From Haloarculaceae archaeon (lineage in GTDB: Archaea > Halobacteriota > Halobacteria > Halobacteriales > Haloarculaceae): a stretch of 9,581 nt of DNA. The translations under genes and the position numbers were made by a program. Under the pieces are notes generated by a model that did not search any database, was not told the DNA's origin, and worked only from the letters and a program-made list of their open reading frames with translations. Within the stretch, counting starts at the first letter, position 1, and each line of letters begins with the position of its first letter. Of this stretch, positions 7,070-9,581 are shown piece by piece. The DNA lies in assembly GCA_018609945.1 (NCBI GenBank), contig JAHENO010000283.1, positions 1-9,581 of the forward strand. Direction: 5' to 3'.

Positions 7070-7489
7070 TTATCCGAGCAGGTGAACGTCGACCTCGGTC
7101 GGGCCGGCGGGTGTCTCGATGGTCGCCCGATCCCCGACAGACTCCCGGAGTTTCCCACGCCAGGCCGCGACCCTGTCGGCGTGGTACTCGCGGTGGCGGT
7201 CCACGGTGTAGGTCTCGTCGGGGTCGGCACGGAGTTCGTCCTCGGTGTCGGCCGGCCGGGGGTAGGCCGGTGTGTCGGGGCCGAGCAACCGCTCGGGGTC
7301 GACGTGGATCGGTCGCGGCGACGCTGCCGTCTTCCCGTGAACGACGTGGAGTCGCGCGCGCATCCGCCCGCTGAACGGCGGCGTGACCCGCAACACCGCC
7401 TCGCGGTCCGTGGTGCAGTTGGTCTCGACGGCCGCCACGAGGTCCTCCGCGGTGACTGCGAGCGACCGGATCGCTTTCGGGTCGGACAC
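7070..7489 (-). CDS. Uncharacterised acidic haloarchaeal protein downstream of livF
   Basis: A 139-aa soluble protein with the acidic composition of real haloarchaeal proteins; I do not recognise a named family. No signal peptide or membrane helix is seen. Notable parts: a helix-like N-terminus (SDPKAIRSLAVTAEDLVAAV), a segment EAVLRVTPPFSGRMRARLHVVH at about 30-51 that looks like two beta strands around an Arg-rich turn, an acidic middle (DTEDELRADPDETY, 81-94), a His/Tyr-rich helix (DRHREYHADRVAAWRGKL), and a strand-like end PTEVDVHLLG. One Cys (C25) follows the helix. The start is taken as GTG 7489: it is the only start codon I find in this frame between the livF stop and the well-formed N-terminus. 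No Shine-Dalgarno site and no clear TATA box precede it, so it may be read through from the liv operon, 121 bp upstream. A link to amino acid transport is possible from position only. Confidence 0.72.
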   Translation of the reverse strand: MSDPKAIRSLAVTAEDLVAAVETNCTTDREAVLRVTPPFSGRMRARLHVVHGKTAASPRPIHVDPERLLGPDTPAYPRPADTEDELRADPDETYTVDRHREYHADRVAAWRGKLRESVGDRATIETPAGPTEVDVHLLG

Positions 7490-7610
7490 GTCGACCGAGT
7501 ACGCGCTCGTCCGGCAAGTCCGTTCGGGTCCTCGCGGCCGTCGCTCGGGGACGAACTGGCCGGACGGGCTGACGCCGCCGTCACCGAGGAAGTGCCCCGC
7601 GGTCGACCGG

Positions 7611-8315
7611 TTAGCCGCCCAGGAACCGCTGTCGCACCTCCTCGTCTTCGAGCAGTTCCTCGCCGGGGCCGCTGTAGGCGTTCTCGCCGTTGACGAGGAC
7701 GTACCCGCGGTCACAGCGCCGCAGCGCTTCCTTGGCGTTTTGCTCGACGACCAGCACCGCGGTCCCGTCGTCGTTGATGCGGTCGACGCGGTCGAACATC
7801 TCCTCGACCAGGTCAGGCGCCAGCCCGGCCGACGGCTCGTCCAGCATCAGCAGGTCGGGGTCGAGCATCAGCGCCGCTCCCATCGCGAGCATCTGTCGCT
7901 GGCCGCCGCTCATCGACCCCGCGCGCTGGCGCTGGCGCTCCTCGAGGATTGGGAACCGCTCGAAGACCGCTTGCAAACGCTCTTCGGGCAGGTCGTCGCG
8001 GATGTACGCCCCCATCCGCAGGTTCTCCCGGACAGTCAGGCTCGGGAAGATGTTGTCGGTCTGGGAGACGTAACTGATCCCGCGGTCGATGAGTTCCTTC
8101 GTGTCCACGTCGCTGATGACCTCGCCGTCGAAGCGGACGGTCCCGCCCATGAGTGTCGTCAATCCGAAGACAGTCTTCATCGCCGTCGACTTGCCCGCGC
8201 CGTTGGGCCCGACGATGGCGACGTACTCCCCGTCCCCGACCGCCAGGTCGAGATCCGAGAGGATCTGCAACTCGCCGTAGCCGGCGTCGACGCCGTCCAG
8301 TTCCAGCAGTGTCAC
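7611..8315 (-). CDS. livF: Branched-chain amino acid ABC transporter ATP-binding protein LivF
   Basis: One of the two ATPases of the Liv-type importer for leucine, isoleucine, valine and related amino acids, acting on the inner face of the membrane as a partner of LivG. The 234-aa protein is full length and complete: Walker A GPNGAGKST at 36-44, Q-loop Gln85 (SYVSQ), signature MSGGQ at 135-139 (Met for the usual Leu), Walker B LLMLDE at 155-160. The switch position reads VEQN (Gln192) where most ABC ATPases, including LivG, have His. VEQN is usual for LivF and helps tell it from LivG. Start GTG 8315 overlaps the livG stop by 4 nt (GTGA), and GGAGGTGA lies 6 nt before it within livG, indicating translational coupling. 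Substrate cannot be fixed without the binding protein; amide or urea importers have very similar ATPases. Confidence 0.93.
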   Translation of the reverse strand: MTLLELDGVDAGYGELQILSDLDLAVGDGEYVAIVGPNGAGKSTAMKTVFGLTTLMGGTVRFDGEVISDVDTKELIDRGISYVSQTDNIFPSLTVRENLRMGAYIRDDLPEERLQAVFERFPILEERQRQRAGSMSGGQRQMLAMGAALMLDPDLLMLDEPSAGLAPDLVEEMFDRVDRINDDGTAVLVVEQNAKEALRRCDRGYVLVNGENAYSGPGEELLEDEEVRQRFLGG

Positions 8316-9142
8316 TCCGCCTCACCTCCCAGGTAGGCCTCGATGACCCGCTCGTCGGATCTGACCGCCTCGGGCGACCCCGCGGTCAGGGTCTGGCCCT
8401 GGTGCATCACGATTACCCGTTCGCAGTGTTCCATGATGACGTCGATGTCGTGCTCGACGATGAGGAACGCGTAGCCCCGCTCGGTGAGGTCGTGCAGCCG
8501 GTCGAGGATGCGCCCCTCCAGGGTCGGGTTGACCCCCGCGATGGGCTCGTCCAGGAGCAGCAGGTCCGGGTCGGTCAGCAACGCCCGCGCCAGTTCCAGC
8601 AGTTTCCGCTGGCCACCCGAGAGGTTGCCCGCGGGTTCGTCGATGACACTCCCGAGTTCGAAGAACTCCGCGAGTTCGGCGACCTGCTCGCGGGCGCGGC
8701 GCTCGTCGTCGCCGAACCGCTCGCCACGCCGCAGGGCGCCGGTCAGGCGCTCGCCGTACTGGTCGGGCGGACCCAAAAGCAGGTTCTCGCGGACGGTCAT
8801 CCCCGACAGCTCCCGGGGGATTTGGAATGTCCGGACCAAGCCACGCTCGGCGACGCGGGCCGGCCGGTCGTCCGTGATGTCCCCCCCGTCGAATCTGACC
8901 GTTCCGCCGTCAGGCGGTATCGCGCCGGTCACGCAGTTGAACAGCGTGGTCTTCCCGGCGCCGTTCGGACCGATGAGGCCGGTGATGCCGGGGCCGACCG
9001 ACAGCGAAACTCCCTCCAGTGCCCGGATGCCGCCGAAGGATTTCCGGAGGTCCTCGACGACGAGCAGATCCTCGTCGGTGTCCGATTCGCGCTCTCGCTC
9101 GCGCTCGTTGTCGTTCTCGCTCGCGCTCTCGTTCTCACTCAT
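8312..9142 (-). CDS. livG: Branched-chain amino acid ABC transporter ATP-binding protein LivG
   Basis: Second ATPase of the Liv-type importer, 276 aa, pairing with LivF under the LivH/LivM channel. Motifs: Walker A GPNGAGKTT at 58-66, Q-loop Gln107 (RTFQIP, typical of LivG), signature LSGGQ at 174-178, Walker B LLLLDE at 194-199, switch His231 (VEHD). The LivG-type insertion between Q-loop and signature is present but short. Unusually, the first 25 residues are a charged, low-complexity tail (Ser/Asn/Glu, then alternating Glu-Arg, then Asp/Glu) ahead of the normal start of the fold at LLVVEDL. ATG 9142 is chosen because GGAGGTG lies 6 nt upstream; the in-frame GTG at 9151 falls inside that RBS and would add only MEP. 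It overlaps the livM stop by 8 nt and the livF start by 4 nt, so the three genes form one translationally coupled operon. Confidence 0.94.
   Translation of the reverse strand: MSENESASENDNERERERESDTDEDLLVVEDLRKSFGGIRALEGVSLSVGPGITGLIGPNGAGKTTLFNCVTGAIPPDGGTVRFDGGDITDDRPARVAERGLVRTFQIPRELSGMTVRENLLLGPPDQYGERLTGALRRGERFGDDERRAREQVAELAEFFELGSVIDEPAGNLSGGQRKLLELARALLTDPDLLLLDEPIAGVNPTLEGRILDRLHDLTERGYAFLIVEHDIDVIMEHCERVIVMHQGQTLTAGSPEAVRSDERVIEAYLGGEAE
9088..9139 (-). repeat. Low-complexity GAGCGN-type repeat coding the LivG N-terminal tail
   Basis: The 5' end of livG is built of degenerate GAG/GAA-CGC/AAC/AGC hexamer units, giving alternating Glu-Arg and Ser/Asn-Glu residues (residues 2 to about 19). 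Such a tract is prone to slippage, so its length may vary between strains. It begins directly after the start codon, so in-frame gains or losses would change only the tail. Confidence 0.6.
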
Positions 9143-9581
9143 CGGCTCCACCTCCGGGGACCGGCACGTCGTAGTCCTGTTCGCCGAGCAGTCCCTCCGG
9201 CCGGTAGTAGAGGATGACCATCAGCAACACGCCCACGAGCATGAGCCGCGCGGCCGCGAGCTGGACGGCGAACTCGCTGGGGAAGTAGTCGTCCAGGAAG
9301 CGAGTCCCGCTGTTGATGACCCAGAAGACGGCCGTCCCGAGGACGACCCCGCGGTTGTTGGCGGTCCCGCCGACGATGACCGCCGTGAACGCGAAGAAGG
9401 TGATCGGCGCCTCGAACTGCGTCGGGTCGATGAACCCGACGTGGACTGCCCACAGCGCCCCGGCTGCGCCGGCCAGCGCCGACCCGAGCATCAGGCTCTG
9501 TATCTTGTACCGGTAGGTCGACCGCCCCAGCGCCTGGGGGACGTCCTCGTCCTCGCGGATCGCCCGCAGCACGCGCCCGTA
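9135..9581 (-). CDS. livM: Branched-chain amino acid ABC transporter permease LivM, N-terminus beyond window
   Basis: C-terminal 148 residues of a Liv-type permease; the frame runs open off the right edge. The first visible residues, YGRVLRAIREDEDVPQALG, match the cytoplasmic coupling loop (the EAA-like region that contacts the ATPases) found in LivM. Then come hydrophobic segments at about 27-46, 58-72, 76-91 and 107-126 of the visible part, including the TAVIVGGTANNRGVVLG block, where LivM proteins have a GG-x-G-x-x-x-G-x-x-x-G type sequence. The polar tail YYRPEGLLGE is also typical, followed by a Gly-rich end. The family is about 300-400 aa, so over half is missing. The stop codon overlaps the livG start by 8 nt. 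livH and the binding-protein gene would be expected further to the right. Confidence 0.92.
   Translation of the reverse strand, partial: YGRVLRAIREDEDVPQALGRSTYRYKIQSLMLGSALAGAAGALWAVHVGFIDPTQFEAPITFFAFTAVIVGGTANNRGVVLGTAVFWVINSGTRFLDDYFPSEFAVQLAAARLMLVGVLLMVILYYRPEGLLGEQDYDVPVPGGGADE

Noticed and set aside
7601..7608. GGTCGACC palindrome near the livF stop
   Set aside because: An 8-bp GC-rich palindrome with a GTCGAC core is expected by chance in this base composition; GTCGAC recurs throughout the window.
7082..7693. 203-codon plus-strand open frame
   Set aside because: Antisense to the 139-aa gene and the end of livF; no promoter, RBS or domain.
7490..7714. N-terminal extension of the 139-aa protein to an upstream start inside livF
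   Set aside because: The extra 75 residues overlap livF out of frame and are Ser/Arg/Pro-rich; the compact acidic protein begins cleanly at GTG 7489.
7383..9217. Plus-strand open frames of 317 and 354 codons
   Set aside because: Mirror images of livF and livG, whose Walker and signature motifs are intact on the minus strand.

Overview
The window looks like chromosomal DNA of a halophilic archaeon (class Halobacteria). It is GC-rich (roughly two thirds by eye), and the predicted proteins are rich in Asp and Glu. Most starts have either a haloarchaeal TATA-like element about 25 bp upstream (leaderless style) or a strong GGAGGTGA-type Shine-Dalgarno site. The genus cannot be fixed from the sequence alone; everything below was read by eye, without database searches.

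Left part (1-4668). A 3'-truncated ilvD (dihydroxy-acid dehydratase, branched-chain amino acid synthesis) lies on the minus strand, 38 bp downstream of a half-size CtaA/COX15-type heme A synthase on the same strand. Divergent from ctaA is a full-length MaeB-type malic enzyme fused to a phosphotransacetylase-like domain. It converges on a small heat-shock protein (Hsp20), and a nested inverted repeat lies between the two.

Middle part (4666-7069), all genes on the minus strand: hsp20 with a textbook TATA/BRE promoter, a two-helix membrane protein of 90 aa, about 400 bp with no convincing gene, an RNase H-fold protein of 205 aa whose last metal-ligand position looks altered, and a second two-helix membrane protein of 88 aa. 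Upstream of that last gene lies a lower-GC stretch carrying four TTTTA motifs spaced 29, 32 and 30 bp apart and a perfect 12-bp palindrome.

Right part (7070-9581), minus strand: the distal end of a branched-chain amino acid ABC importer operon, livM (cut by the window edge) - livG - livF, with overlapping genes and Shine-Dalgarno sites, followed by a 139-aa uncharacterised acidic protein. LivG has an unusual charged, low-complexity N-terminal tail. With ilvD, the window holds genes for both making and importing branched-chain amino acids, but about 5 kb of unrelated genes separates them.

I do not see a clear new multi-gene system. The best leads are the phased TTTTA array with the small membrane protein behind it, the variant RNase H protein, the half-size CtaA with a redox cysteine pair, and the nested repeat between maeB and hsp20.
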